Source: Legionella sp. PATHC032
GTDB taxonomy: Bacteria > Pseudomonadota > Gammaproteobacteria > Legionellales > Legionellaceae
DNA: 64,000 nt
Assembly: GCF_026191185.1 (NCBI RefSeq)
Contig: NZ_JAPHOV010000001.1
Span: 2,227,001-2,291,000, forward strand
Direction of reading: 5' to 3'
The translations under genes were made by a program, and so were the position numbers. The notes under the pieces are model-generated. The model saw only the letters and a list, made by a program, of their open reading frames with translations. It made no database searches and had not been told where the DNA came from. This document shows positions 17,960 through 26,173 of this stretch, one piece after another. Position 1 is the stretch's first letter; every line of letters begins with the position of its first letter.

Positions 17960-20639
17960 CAGGTGCTTTCCTTAGCCATTTTTGAGCTTCAATTACTAAC
18001 AAAGGCAACGTGCCTATCAAGATCCAGGAAATACATTGGGTAAATGAGATTTGCCCAATGCCAAACAAATCTCGCAGTACGGGAATATGATGAATCAAGA
18101 CCTGTAGTGAAAAACTAATGCTAATAATTATAAATAAATGCAGATTAGAGAAAAAGCCGAGCTGAAAGATAGTCTTAGTATCACTACGAGCTCCAAATGC
18201 TATCAAAAGTCTTGCTGTCACTAATATGGAAAACGCAGCATCTTGCGCTTGAGTTAAATCCTTATAAGCTAAATATTCATAAGCAAAAACAGTTAAAGTT
18301 ACTAAAGCTGTTACACAACCAATAAAACTCACTCGTTTGAGAAACGCTCTATCTATCATGGATTTTTGAATGGTTCTGGGTGGGCAATTCAAAATTCCTG
18401 GCTCTGACCTATCAGTTGCTAAACCAATGGCTGGTAAACCGTCAGTCACTAAGTTAATCCACAGTAATTGAATAGGGAGTAAAGGCAAGGGCCATCCGAT
18501 TAAAAGCGCTACAAAAACAACCAGCAATTCAGCACTGTTACCTGCTAACAAATAAATGAGTGTTTTGATAATATTATCGTAAATCGTTCGACCTTCTTCA
18601 ATCCCTGCTACAATTGATGTGAAGTTATTATCCATGACAATAATGTCAGAAGCTTCCTTGGTAACAGAAGCTCCTGTTTTTCCCATCGCAATACCAATAG
18701 AAGCTTCTTTTAGAGCAGGCGCATCATTCACACCATCACCTGTCATCGCAACTACTCTGTTTTGTTTTTTCCAAGCACGTACGATTTTTAATTTATGCTC
18801 CGCAGTCACACGAGCATAGACCACAATGTCTTTGACGCAATAGTTAAATTCTTCCTCTGACATGTTTTCAAGTTCATTGCCAGTAAGGAGTTGATCACCT
18901 TCGCTTAATATCCCAAGTTCTTGAGCAATGGCTCTCGCTGTAACAGGATGGTCTCCTGTAATCATCACCAGTTTGATACCCGCCTTTTTACAGCGGGAAA
19001 CAGATTCTCTTGCACTGGCATGCGGTGGATCTTGCAGACCAACCAAACCTAAAAAAACGAAATTGCTTTCAATCTCATCAACTTCTTTATCCAGCCATGA
19101 AGTATCCAATGGGCGTTGTGCGAATGCCAAAATCCTTAATGCTTCACTAGCCATGAATTCACAGGATTGTCTCATACGCGCTTTATCATTCAGCGTTAAT
19201 TTTTTAATACCAGTTTTTGTTAAAATATGAGTGCAGCGTTCTAAAACAATTTCTGGAGCCCCTTTTACGTAAACCATGAGCTCATCATTATCATATTGAC
19301 AAACCACTGTCATTCGTTTGCGTTCGGAACTAAAAGGCAGCTCCTTAATGCGAGGATTAGAAATTTGCAGTTCACTTCGCCAAAAACCTCCTTTAGCTGC
19401 TGCAACCAAAAGAGCTACCTCAGTCGGATCCCCTGCTATTGTCATTTGCCCATTTTGTTGTCGAAATTCAGCATTATTGCAGGCTACCATAGCCTGTAAT
19501 GAGGCCTGCAATAACTTGTCTTCTGAAACATTAATCTCCTGGCCTTGAAGTGAAAATTTTCCTGTGAGATTATAGCCCTCTCCATAAATACTATATACAT
19601 CGCTTGCTGTCACAAATTTACGTGCTGTCATCTCACCCACAGTTAAAGTTCCTGTTTTATCAGTGCAAATGACTTGTAAATAGCCAAGTGTTTCTACTGC
19701 CGATAATCGTCTTACCAACACAGCACGCCGCACCATACGTTGTACACCCAGTGCTAAAGCCACTGTGACCACAGCAGGTAAACCCTCAGGAATCGCAGCA
19801 ACAGCAAGACTAACTGAACTCATAAACAGATTGAAGATAGGAATATTACGCAGGAGGCCTAAGCCAAAAATAGCCATAACAATGAAAAAGCAAACCCATA
19901 ATAAACGAGATCCCACTTGATTGAGTTTTTTTTGCAAAGGGGTTTTATCACGAGATGCTTCACCAAGCAGCTGGGCAATACGACCCATTTCAGTTTGCAT
20001 GCCGGTTGCTACAACCAGTGCGCGTCCCGTACCATCGGCAATGGCCGTTCCCATAAACACCATGTTTTTACGGTCGGCTAATGGGGTTTCTTGAGTGCAA
20101 AGGTCCAGGTTTTTACCTACTGGCATGGATTCACCCGTGAGCGGTGCTTCATTGACCTTGAGTGCTGACAACTTAAAAAGACGGGCATCGGCAGCGATTA
20201 AATCACCACTTTCAAAAAGGATAACATCTCCTGGGACGATATCCGAGGCAGCAATCATTTTGGCATGGCCATCGCGCAAAACAGTCGCCTTTGGTGCGGC
20301 CATTTCCTGGAGTGCTGCCATAGCGCGATCGGCTCGATATTCTAGAGCGAAACCAATAATGGCATTTAAAATAACAATGGCAAAAATGGCAATGGCATCG
20401 GCTTTTTCGCCGAGTAAAAAAGAAACGATAACAGCACCTAAAAGCACCCAGATGACTATATTGCTAAATTGCTGAAAGAAGATAATGAGTGCTGATGTTT
20501 TTTTCTTTTGACTCAGCAAATTTGGCCCCACTTCTTTTAATCGTTCTGTGGCATATGCTTCGCTTAAACCTACAGTCAGGTCTATTTTAAACTGGGATGC
20601 GATATCCTGAATCGTTTTTTCATGCCATTGTTCTGCCAT
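17946..20639 (-). CDS. P2A-type cation-transporting ATPase (Ca2+-ATPase-like)
   Basis: 897 residues, close to bacterial SERCA/PMR1-like pumps. It has the TM4 motif PEGLP (284-288), phosphorylation site CTDKTGTLT with Asp327, [22 protein letters not shown] and the TM6 motif NLVTDGLPAIGLATD. The acidic TM4 and TM6 residues resemble a calcium or manganese site rather than the CPC site of copper ATPases. It is the first gene of the operon containing the Cus-like exporter. Why a Ca2+-type pump heads a copper-efflux operon is unclear. Confidence 0.9.
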   Translation of the reverse strand: MAEQWHEKTIQDIASQFKIDLTVGLSEAYATERLKEVGPNLLSQKKKTSALIIFFQQFSNIVIWVLLGAVIVSFLLGEKADAIAIFAIVILNAIIGFALEYRADRAMAALQEMAAPKATVLRDGHAKMIAASDIVPGDVILFESGDLIAADARLFKLSALKVNEAPLTGESMPVGKNLDLCTQETPLADRKNMVFMGTAIADGTGRALVVATGMQTEMGRIAQLLGEASRDKTPLQKKLNQVGSRLLWVCFFIVMAIFGLGLLRNIPIFNLFMSSVSLAVAAIPEGLPAVVTVALALGVQRMVRRAVLVRRLSAVETLGYLQVICTDKTGTLTVGEMTARKFVTASDVYSIYGEGYNLTGKFSLQGQEINVSEDKLLQASLQAMVACNNAEFRQQNGQMTIAGDPTEVALLVAAAKGGFWRSELQISNPRIKELPFSSERKRMTVVCQYDNDELMVYVKGAPEIVLERCTHILTKTGIKKLTLNDKARMRQSCEFMASEALRILAFAQRPLDTSWLDKEVDEIESNFVFLGLVGLQDPPHASARESVSRCKKAGIKLVMITGDHPVTARAIAQELGILSEGDQLLTGNELENMSEEEFNYCVKDIVVYARVTAEHKLKIVRAWKKQNRVVAMTGDGVNDAPALKEASIGIAMGKTGASVTKEASDIIVMDNNFTSIVAGIEEGRTIYDNIIKTLIYLLAGNSAELLVVFVALLIGWPLPLLPIQLLWINLVTDGLPAIGLATDRSEPGILNCPPRTIQKSMIDRAFLKRVSFIGCVTALVTLTVFAYEYLAYKDLTQAQDAAFSILVTARLLIAFGARSDTKTIFQLGFFSNLHLFIIISISFSLQVLIHHIPVLRDLFGIGQISFTQCISWILIGTLPLLVIEAQKWLRKAPGETF

Positions 20640-20767
20640 TGTAATTCATCCTTTGAATCCGCTCAGCCAGTATTTTCAAATGACCTTAATTCTTCCTAAA
20701 GTAACCTCATATTAATTACAGCATCACTGATGGCTTTCCGTTGTATTACAATCCAAAAACTATAGGG

Positions 20768-20914
20768 TTAGCGACCACCACCGCCACCATGCCCAACATG
20801 GCCTTGAGCCACATGACTATCTAAACTCTCTGTATTTTTAGTCGAGGTACCATTATTCATGCACGCAGCAAGTGCTAAACAACAAGCTAAAATTATCCAA
20901 TGACGTTGCTTCAT
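20768..20914 (-). CDS. Tiny His/Gly-tailed lipoprotein
   Basis: 48 residues starting MKQRHWIILACCLALAAC. The lipobox ALAAC puts the acylated Cys at position 18. The mature peptide of about 30 residues ends in VAQGHVGHGGGGGR. It has the same plan as the 56-residue lipoprotein next to copA. A purine-rich GGGGAAAGA lies 5 nt upstream of the ATG. It is too short for most gene callers, but the lipobox and the paralogue support it. Metal binding is a guess from the histidines. Confidence 0.6.
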   Translation of the reverse strand: MKQRHWIILACCLALAACMNNGTSTKNTESLDSHVAQGHVGHGGGGGR

Positions 20915-21119
20915 GAAGGTCTTTCCCCATGATTTTAAAAGGAAATATGACTACAATATAGACGGTTTCACACAATAAATCAAAGCAGATGGGGGCTGTT
21001 GATGGCCTATGAATCAAACCATGATATCATTGTACTTACTGATTTGAATCAATAACAAACAAAATCATTATAAACAATGATACTAATACATCCATGATTG
21101 TTTTGGAGACCCAAGTTTT
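20915..21119. promoter_or_regulatory. Divergent intergenic region
   Basis: 205 nt between the minus-strand metal operon and the plus-strand exported-protein gene. It must hold both promoters. AT-rich stretches are present, but I see no operator palindrome I would name. Confidence 0.35.
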
Positions 21120-21977
21120 ATGAAAAAATTGACCATCACCTTAATGAGCTTATCATCAATCAATTTATATCATCCTATTGCTTTTGCTGAGAATTCCCAC
21201 CATCACACAATGACCCATGTCTCGTTAGAGTCTTCACAATCAGAGGCTCGTCCTACCATGCAATTATCAATTCAAGAAGTCATGGATAAAGAAAATAAAA
21301 AATTAGTATTGATTAAGTTAAGCGATACTAAAAACAATAAACCCATCACCTTAGGCAATCTCATTGAGGCCCATACTCAGAAAATTCATTTGTTGATTAT
21401 TGATGACCACCTCGTTGACTACAGCCATGTTCATCCAATAGAGACAAAAATACCCGGCGTTTATCAATTTGAATGGCAGCCTACCCTGAAAAATGCCTCC
21501 TATCGAGCATGGGCTGATCTAATACCTGCGAATACCAAAAACCAAGAATACGTTGTTGCCGATTTTCCCTCTCCAAAAATCATAAAGAGAATTGAAGATC
21601 GAATGGTTAGACAACCATTCTTTGAAAGTACCGTTGATGGTTACAAATTCAAATTAACTTTTGATAAAACACCATTACACGTAGGTCAACCCATCATGGG
21701 CAAAATTGATATTGTCGATGCTAATGGAAAGCCTGTTCATACCCTAGAGCCGATTATGGGTGCTTATGCACATATCGTTGGTTTTAATGAAGACTTTAAA
21801 ACAGTAACCCATGTCCATCCAATGGGTAAAGAACCAACAAATGGCTCTGAAAGAGGTGGACCTGAATTGCAATTTCATATTGAGCCCGATAAAGCTGGTT
21901 TTATTAAAATGTTTGCCCAAGTACAAATCAATGGAAAAACACTCTTCGTGCCGTTTGGAATTCTAGTAACCCAATAA
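21120..21977 (+). CDS. Exported His-rich protein of metal-resistance loci
   Basis: 285 residues. The signal peptide (about 1-24) ends FAENSHHHTMTH, giving a His-rich mature N-terminus. Two related beta-rich halves follow, each with a His-pair motif: DDHLVDYSHVHPIE and FKTVTHVHPMGKE. Proteins like this occur beside copper-efflux genes and are probably periplasmic. I do not recognise a characterised homologue. It is the only plus-strand gene of the metal region, and GGAG lies about 12 nt before the ATG, slightly far. Confidence 0.65.
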   Translation: MKKLTITLMSLSSINLYHPIAFAENSHHHTMTHVSLESSQSEARPTMQLSIQEVMDKENKKLVLIKLSDTKNNKPITLGNLIEAHTQKIHLLIIDDHLVDYSHVHPIETKIPGVYQFEWQPTLKNASYRAWADLIPANTKNQEYVVADFPSPKIIKRIEDRMVRQPFFESTVDGYKFKLTFDKTPLHVGQPIMGKIDIVDANGKPVHTLEPIMGAYAHIVGFNEDFKTVTHVHPMGKEPTNGSERGGPELQFHIEPDKAGFIKMFAQVQINGKTLFVPFGILVTQ

Positions 21978-22039
21978 TAAATTAAGAGATGAAAGTTGTA
22001 AGTATACATGCTGATTATCCCACCTGGTGATTCCATGAC

Positions 22040-22060
22040 AACCAGTAGGCTGGTTTTCTT
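22040..22060 (+). terminator. Likely intrinsic terminator
   Basis: A hairpin with arms AACCAG and CTGGTT around a 4-nt loop, followed by TTCTT, lies 60 nt after the exported-protein stop. The stem is only 6 bp, so it is weak. Confidence 0.4.
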
Positions 22061-22117
22061 GAGTTTTTTCGGACAGTCTCAAATACTTCCAAGAGTTTTA
22101 TAGTAAAAACAGCAAAT

Positions 22118-22807
22118 TTAATCTCTTAGTTCCCGACATAAGCTTATCCCACTACCAACAATCAGCACTTTAAATGTGCTAGCATCAACGCGTAAATCAG
22201 CCCAATCATTATTAAGTGCAACCAACTCGAACTCTTGCTCCTTCTTGGAAAGGGACAATTGTCTATATTTCCGAACTATCACTTCATTTTCACCTTCAAC
22301 CAATGCAATCACAAAATCTCCTGGCTTAGGGCATGTATCAGGATCAACAATAATCACATCATCAACTCTAAATTCAGGCATCATACTTTCATCCCTAACC
22401 TGTAAAGCAAAAGCATTTTTTCCAATTTTTTCACCAACAGCTTTACTGACCGGTACAAACTCAACTTTGCTATCGATATCATCTTTTATTTTCTGAATAT
22501 AAGTAACAGGATCAGCTGCTTGTTTGTAATCTAAGACAGGAATCAATGCGCCCATGCCAAGGGATTTTGTCATCTTCCCTTCACGATTATCAGTTAAACA
22601 CATCAAATAAGAGGCTGAGACTTCCAGGGCATCGGCCAGCAATTTAATTTCAGTTGGACCAGGCGTACGGTCCCCTCGTTCATAATTATTAATGCGTGAG
22701 GTTTTCAATTCGCCTGTCAATTCAGCCAATGCTTTTCTCGTTAATCCCTTAGCCTTTCGTTCATTCATAATTCTTTGGCCAATTTTCTCTTTGATGTTCA
22801 TATCCAT
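22118..22807 (-). CDS. lvrR: LvrR-like repressor (XRE HTH plus S24 peptidase-like domain)
   Basis: 229 residues resembling lambda CI/LexA. An N-terminal HTH (IGQRIMNERKAKGLTRKALA...RINNYERGDRTPG) is followed by a C-terminal S24 domain with nucleophile Ser141 (RDESMMP) and general base Lys180 (VIVRKYR). It is divergent from lvrA across a 195-nt region full of small palindromes. This is the arrangement of lvrR in Legionella conjugative islands, where it presumably holds transfer genes off until its self-cleavage or release. Confidence 0.85.
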   Translation of the reverse strand: MDMNIKEKIGQRIMNERKAKGLTRKALAELTGELKTSRINNYERGDRTPGPTEIKLLADALEVSASYLMCLTDNREGKMTKSLGMGALIPVLDYKQAADPVTYIQKIKDDIDSKVEFVPVSKAVGEKIGKNAFALQVRDESMMPEFRVDDVIIVDPDTCPKPGDFVIALVEGENEVIVRKYRQLSLSKKEQEFELVALNNDWADLRVDASTFKVLIVGSGISLCRELRD

Positions 22808-22886
22808 TCCACGGTGTTTGGTTAATAAATTAATTCATTTATCTATTGACTATAGCTCAATATGTGTTATTTTGAGATTTATTAAC

Positions 22887-22910
22887 TACTCATTTCGAGT
22901 AAATATACTC
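22887..22910. promoter_or_regulatory. Interlocking operator-like palindromes between lvrR and lvrA
   Basis: TACTC (22887-22891), GAGTA (22897-22901) and TACTC (22906-22910) form two overlapping perfect inverted repeats with 5-nt and 4-nt spacers. Just upstream, CTCAA and TTGAG give another pair. Position and symmetry fit binding sites for the LvrR repressor; no binding is shown. Confidence 0.5.
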
Positions 22911-23002
22911 AATAAGAGCTGTTTTTTATCTTAATTTCTCAAAATGTTATCACAAGTTTCATTGGGCGCTAAGATCTTTAGTTAAGGAATAACGGATTAT
23001 TT

Positions 23003-23887
23003 ATGTACTTTACAGTGAATGACAAGGAATTGGATGCGCTCTGTGGGCTTTCATATATCCAACAAATTACCTACTTAAGAGGGATTCGACCTTACATGGA
23101 TCGCAATACTTTCATAGTAGGGATTAAGCGACGGATTAGTTACCAATCGCTGGCTGAGGTACTTTATATTGAACCTCATCAAGGCATTAAAGAGTCAGGA
23201 AGTCCTAGCCGTCAGCAAATTCGTCGAGCCATTAAAGGGCTTGAAAGATCAGGGCTAATTGCTATTCAGTCTTTCGATAAACATCTTATTTTAAAATGTC
23301 TTTTAGCGGATATCAGTTATTGTGTCCAAAATAAACCCGACACAAACCCGACACAGCAAGCCGACACAAAACCGCATGCTGTATTCCCTGTAAATACAAG
23401 GGTTTCTGAGGATACAGAGAGAAAAGCCGACACAGATAAAATCCTAAAAGCCGACACACCTCAAATAAAAGAAAATAATTATATTTATTTATTACGCTAC
23501 TTCGACCATTTCTGGCATATGTACCCCGAGAAAAAGTCACGTGAACGTGCCTTTGAAATTTTCAAACAAATCAATCCAGATGAGCCTTTGCTGCAATGCA
23601 TGTTGCAAGCCCTTGCTCAACAAATCAAAGCCCGTACAGCAAAAGAAGCACTTGGGGAATGGGTTCCAGCATGGAAATTTCCAGCCAACTGGTTGTCTCA
23701 AAAATGCTGGGAAGATGAAGTCAAAATCGAATTAACTCAGGAGAAAAGGAATGAGAAGTGCGGCACAAATACTAAAAGCAGAGCCATTGATCCATTCTGG
23801 AACCCAGAAACAGGAGATGCAAAAATCACCGGTGAAGACGAATACCAGCAATCAAACGTCGTCAACCTGCAATGCTACCGACAGTAG
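23003..23887 (+). CDS. lvrA: LvrA
   Basis: 294 residues. The N-terminal part (YIQQITYLRGIRPYMDR, then SYQSLAEVLY and SRQQIRRAIKGLERSGLIAI) looks like a winged-helix DNA-binding domain of the replication-protein type. A polar linker with repeated Ala-Asp-Thr runs follows, then a C-terminal domain around YFDHFWHMYPEKKSRERAFE seen in phage/plasmid replication proteins. Position in the lvrRABC block identifies it. Function is not established. First gene of the rightward transfer operon. Confidence 0.75.
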   Translation: MYFTVNDKELDALCGLSYIQQITYLRGIRPYMDRNTFIVGIKRRISYQSLAEVLYIEPHQGIKESGSPSRQQIRRAIKGLERSGLIAIQSFDKHLILKCLLADISYCVQNKPDTNPTQQADTKPHAVFPVNTRVSEDTERKADTDKILKADTPQIKENNYIYLLRYFDHFWHMYPEKKSRERAFEIFKQINPDEPLLQCMLQALAQQIKARTAKEALGEWVPAWKFPANWLSQKCWEDEVKIELTQEKRNEKCGTNTKSRAIDPFWNPETGDAKITGEDEYQQSNVVNLQCYRQ

Positions 23888-24218
23888 AAAAAAAAGTATT
23901 GAGAATCTGTTTACTCGTTTTGCGGTCTTCTACGGACATCTATGGCGCAGTCAGTTTAAAAGTGATGGATTTTTGGAGTTTGCCAAGAAGGAGTGGTTGG
24001 AGGGCTTAAATCAATTTAGTGATGAGATTTTGAATCAGGTCATTATTGATTGCCGCGATCATTGCGAAATGCCTCCAACACTGCCGCAAATGATTGGCTT
24101 TTGCCGTGATATCAAAAGACGAAATGCTTTTTATGTCGCATCAGAAAAATATCAACCAGCCCGCAAAGAAGTGGTTGAAGAGAATATCAGGCAATGCAGG
24201 GCCTATTTATTTAAATAA
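23751..24218 (+). CDS. lvrB: LvrB
   Basis: 155 residues. AGGAG lies 7 nt before the ATG, supporting a start inside lvrA and a 137-nt overlap in another frame. The first 45 residues are polar and low-complexity. The folded part (NLFTRFAVFYGHLWRSQF to MPPTLPQMIGFCRDI) resembles the replication protein P/helicase-loader-like family. Identified by position between lvrA and lvrC. A later start is possible. Confidence 0.7.
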   Translation: MRSAAQILKAEPLIHSGTQKQEMQKSPVKTNTSNQTSSTCNATDSRKKSIENLFTRFAVFYGHLWRSQFKSDGFLEFAKKEWLEGLNQFSDEILNQVIIDCRDHCEMPPTLPQMIGFCRDIKRRNAFYVASEKYQPARKEVVEENIRQCRAYLFK

Positions 24219-24234
24219 CAGAAGGAGACGCATT

Positions 24235-24495
24235 ATGTTGGTTTTAACAAGAAAAGTTGGGGAATCAGTTGTTATCAGTGAGGAAGTTTACTGCACTGTA
24301 GTGGGTTATCGTGACGGTGAAGTTCGCCTTGCTTTCGATGCCCCTCAATCAATCCCTGTTCACCGTGATGAAATTCAAAGACGTATTTATCGAGAACGCC
24401 AAAAAGATCAATGGTTCAGCGACTCTCCTTCCAATAAGGAAAGCATTATTGACCGTTTAATTAGCAAATTCAAACATGGCTTGAAGTCAGCTTAA
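24235..24495 (+). CDS. lvrC: LvrC, CsrA-family RNA-binding regulator
   Basis: 86 residues from ATG 24235, with AGAAGGAG 6 nt upstream. It begins MLVLTRKVGESVVI, the CsrA signature, and keeps the C-terminal RNA-contact region IPVHRDEIQRRIYRE. It is longer than chromosomal CsrA (about 61-65) by a basic tail ending IDRLISKFKHGLKSA. CsrA proteins bind GGA in mRNA leaders to block or stabilise translation. An element-borne copy at the head of the trb operon probably tunes conjugation and host life-cycle switching. Confidence 0.9.
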   Translation: MLVLTRKVGESVVISEEVYCTVVGYRDGEVRLAFDAPQSIPVHRDEIQRRIYRERQKDQWFSDSPSNKESIIDRLISKFKHGLKSA

Positions 24496-24522
24496 AAACA
24501 TAAGTAATCGAGGATTATTAGT

Positions 24523-25488
24523 ATGAAAGCACAAGAAGAACAAGGGATAACGGTTAAAGACCGCGCCCGTGAAAAGCTAAGGCGTGACTTGGGTGGCATG
24601 ATTGAGCAGGCGCTAAGTGATCCTAAAACCGTTGAAATCATGCTCAATGCAGATGGCAAACTTTGGCAGGAACGCCTAGGCGAAACCATGCGTTGCATAG
24701 GTAGTATCACTGACGCACGCGCTGAATCCATCATTAAAACTGTTGCGGGCTTTCATGGTAAGGAAGTAACCCGTTTTAATCCGATACTGGAAGGTGAGCT
24801 GCCACTGGATGGTTCACGTTTTGCAGGACAGCTGCCGCCAGTGGTCTCAAAACCAACCTTTGCGATTCGTAAAAAAGCCATTTCAGTTTTTACACTGGAT
24901 GACTATGTAAAATCGGGAATTATGAAAGAAGCACAATGTGCTGTGATTAAAAAAGCCGTTATTGCACATCGAAACATTCTAGTCATTGGCGGTACAGGCT
25001 CTGGTAAAACTACTTTAGTGAACGCCATTATCAATGAAATGGTTCGTAGTTCGCCAGCTGAGCGTGTCTTCATTATTGAGGATACGGGTGAAATTCAATG
25101 CGCCGCTGAGAATTGCGTTCAATATCACACCACTCTTGATGTCAATATGACCCAGCTTTTAAAAACCACTCTAAGGATGCGGCCAGATCGAATCCTTGTT
25201 GGAGAAGTTCGGGGCAGTGAAGCATTGGATTTACTCGATGCCTGGAATACTGGTCATGAGGGTGGTGCTGCAACGTTACATGCTAATAACTGTATTGCAG
25301 GACTTCATCGTTTGAAATCACTGATTACCCGTAATCCCTCCGCCCCTGCTGAAATTGAACCTTTAATTGGTGAAACAGTTCATTGTGTGGTGCATATCGC
25401 AAGAACTCCGCAAGGGCGCCGAGTTGAAGAAATCATATCGGTCAAAGGCTATGAAAACGGTCATTACAACATCGAAAAACTGATTTAA
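24523..25488 (+). CDS. trbB: TrbB, VirB11-type secretion ATPase
   Basis: 321 residues, the usual TrbB size. Cytoplasmic hexameric ATPase powering pilus assembly and substrate transfer. Walker A GGTGSGKT at 156-163, an Asp box near FIIEDTGEIQ, Walker B region RMRPDRILVGEVRGSEALDL and the His box HEGGAATLHANN are all present. It opens the trbB-to-trbL run directly after lvrC. Confidence 0.95.
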   Translation: MKAQEEQGITVKDRAREKLRRDLGGMIEQALSDPKTVEIMLNADGKLWQERLGETMRCIGSITDARAESIIKTVAGFHGKEVTRFNPILEGELPLDGSRFAGQLPPVVSKPTFAIRKKAISVFTLDDYVKSGIMKEAQCAVIKKAVIAHRNILVIGGTGSGKTTLVNAIINEMVRSSPAERVFIIEDTGEIQCAAENCVQYHTTLDVNMTQLLKTTLRMRPDRILVGEVRGSEALDLLDAWNTGHEGGAATLHANNCIAGLHRLKSLITRNPSAPAEIEPLIGETVHCVVHIARTPQGRRVEEIISVKGYENGHYNIEKLI

Positions 25489-25499
25489 GGAGAATAGGT

Positions 25500-25877
25500 A
25501 TGAACCAAGCAGTCAATATAAATTATCGAAGTATATGGATGATGGGAGCGATTGTTTTATTACTTTTGTTTATAACAGATCCTGCATGTGCATCAAGTGC
25601 TGGTGGAGGATTACCTTTTGACTCCTATCTAACCAAAATACAAAAATCCATCACAGGCCCATTTGCCTTTACTGCTGCGATTATTGGTTTAGTTGGTGCA
25701 GGAGCCACGCTGATTTTTGGTGGTGAAATGAATGGTTTTTTGCGGACCCTTCTCTTTATTGTGTTGGTGCTTTCATTCTTGGTTGCAGCACAAAATACCA
25801 TGACAGCGATTACAGGCAAGGGAGCTGAAATTGCTAAACCCTCAGTTTTAACGAGTGCTATGGAGTCGCAGCTATGA
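25500..25877 (+). CDS. trbC: TrbC, VirB2-like prepilin
   Basis: 125 residues. A long signal segment ending near DPACASSAGGG is followed by a short mature protein with two hydrophobic helices (about 53-75 and 80-100). RP4 TrbC is circularised after processing by TraF, and a TraF homologue is encoded at 36192. AAGGAGAATAGGT precedes the ATG, and its end overlaps trbD by 4 nt. Confidence 0.88.
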   Translation: MNQAVNINYRSIWMMGAIVLLLLFITDPACASSAGGGLPFDSYLTKIQKSITGPFAFTAAIIGLVGAGATLIFGGEMNGFLRTLLFIVLVLSFLVAAQNTMTAITGKGAEIAKPSVLTSAMESQL

Positions 25878-26173
25878 GCCTCCGTACCATTCCTATACGC
25901 AGATGTGGTAACCGCCCAAGCCTTTTCATGGGTGGTGACCGCGAACTGGTTATGTTTTCAGGCTTACTCTCAGCAATCTTAGTATTCGCAGCCCAGGATT
26001 GGCTTGCCGCTATTTTTGGTTTTGCCCTTTGGTTTTTATCTTTAAAAGGTCTAAGGCTTATGGCAAAAGCTGATCCTTATATGAGGGCAGTTTATCTGAG
26101 ACAAAGAGGCTATCAGGCTTATTATCCAGCACGTTCTACCCCTTTTCGTAATAATAAAGGGGGTTATCTATGA
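25874..26173 (+). CDS. trbD: TrbD, VirB3-like inner-membrane protein
   Basis: 99 residues. The N-terminal IPIRRCGNRPSLFMGGDREL is typical of TrbD/VirB3, followed by two membrane segments within 28-58. It overlaps trbC and trbE by 4 nt each. It forms part of the inner-membrane complex. Confidence 0.9.
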   Translation: MSLRTIPIRRCGNRPSLFMGGDRELVMFSGLLSAILVFAAQDWLAAIFGFALWFLSLKGLRLMAKADPYMRAVYLRQRGYQAYYPARSTPFRNNKGGYL

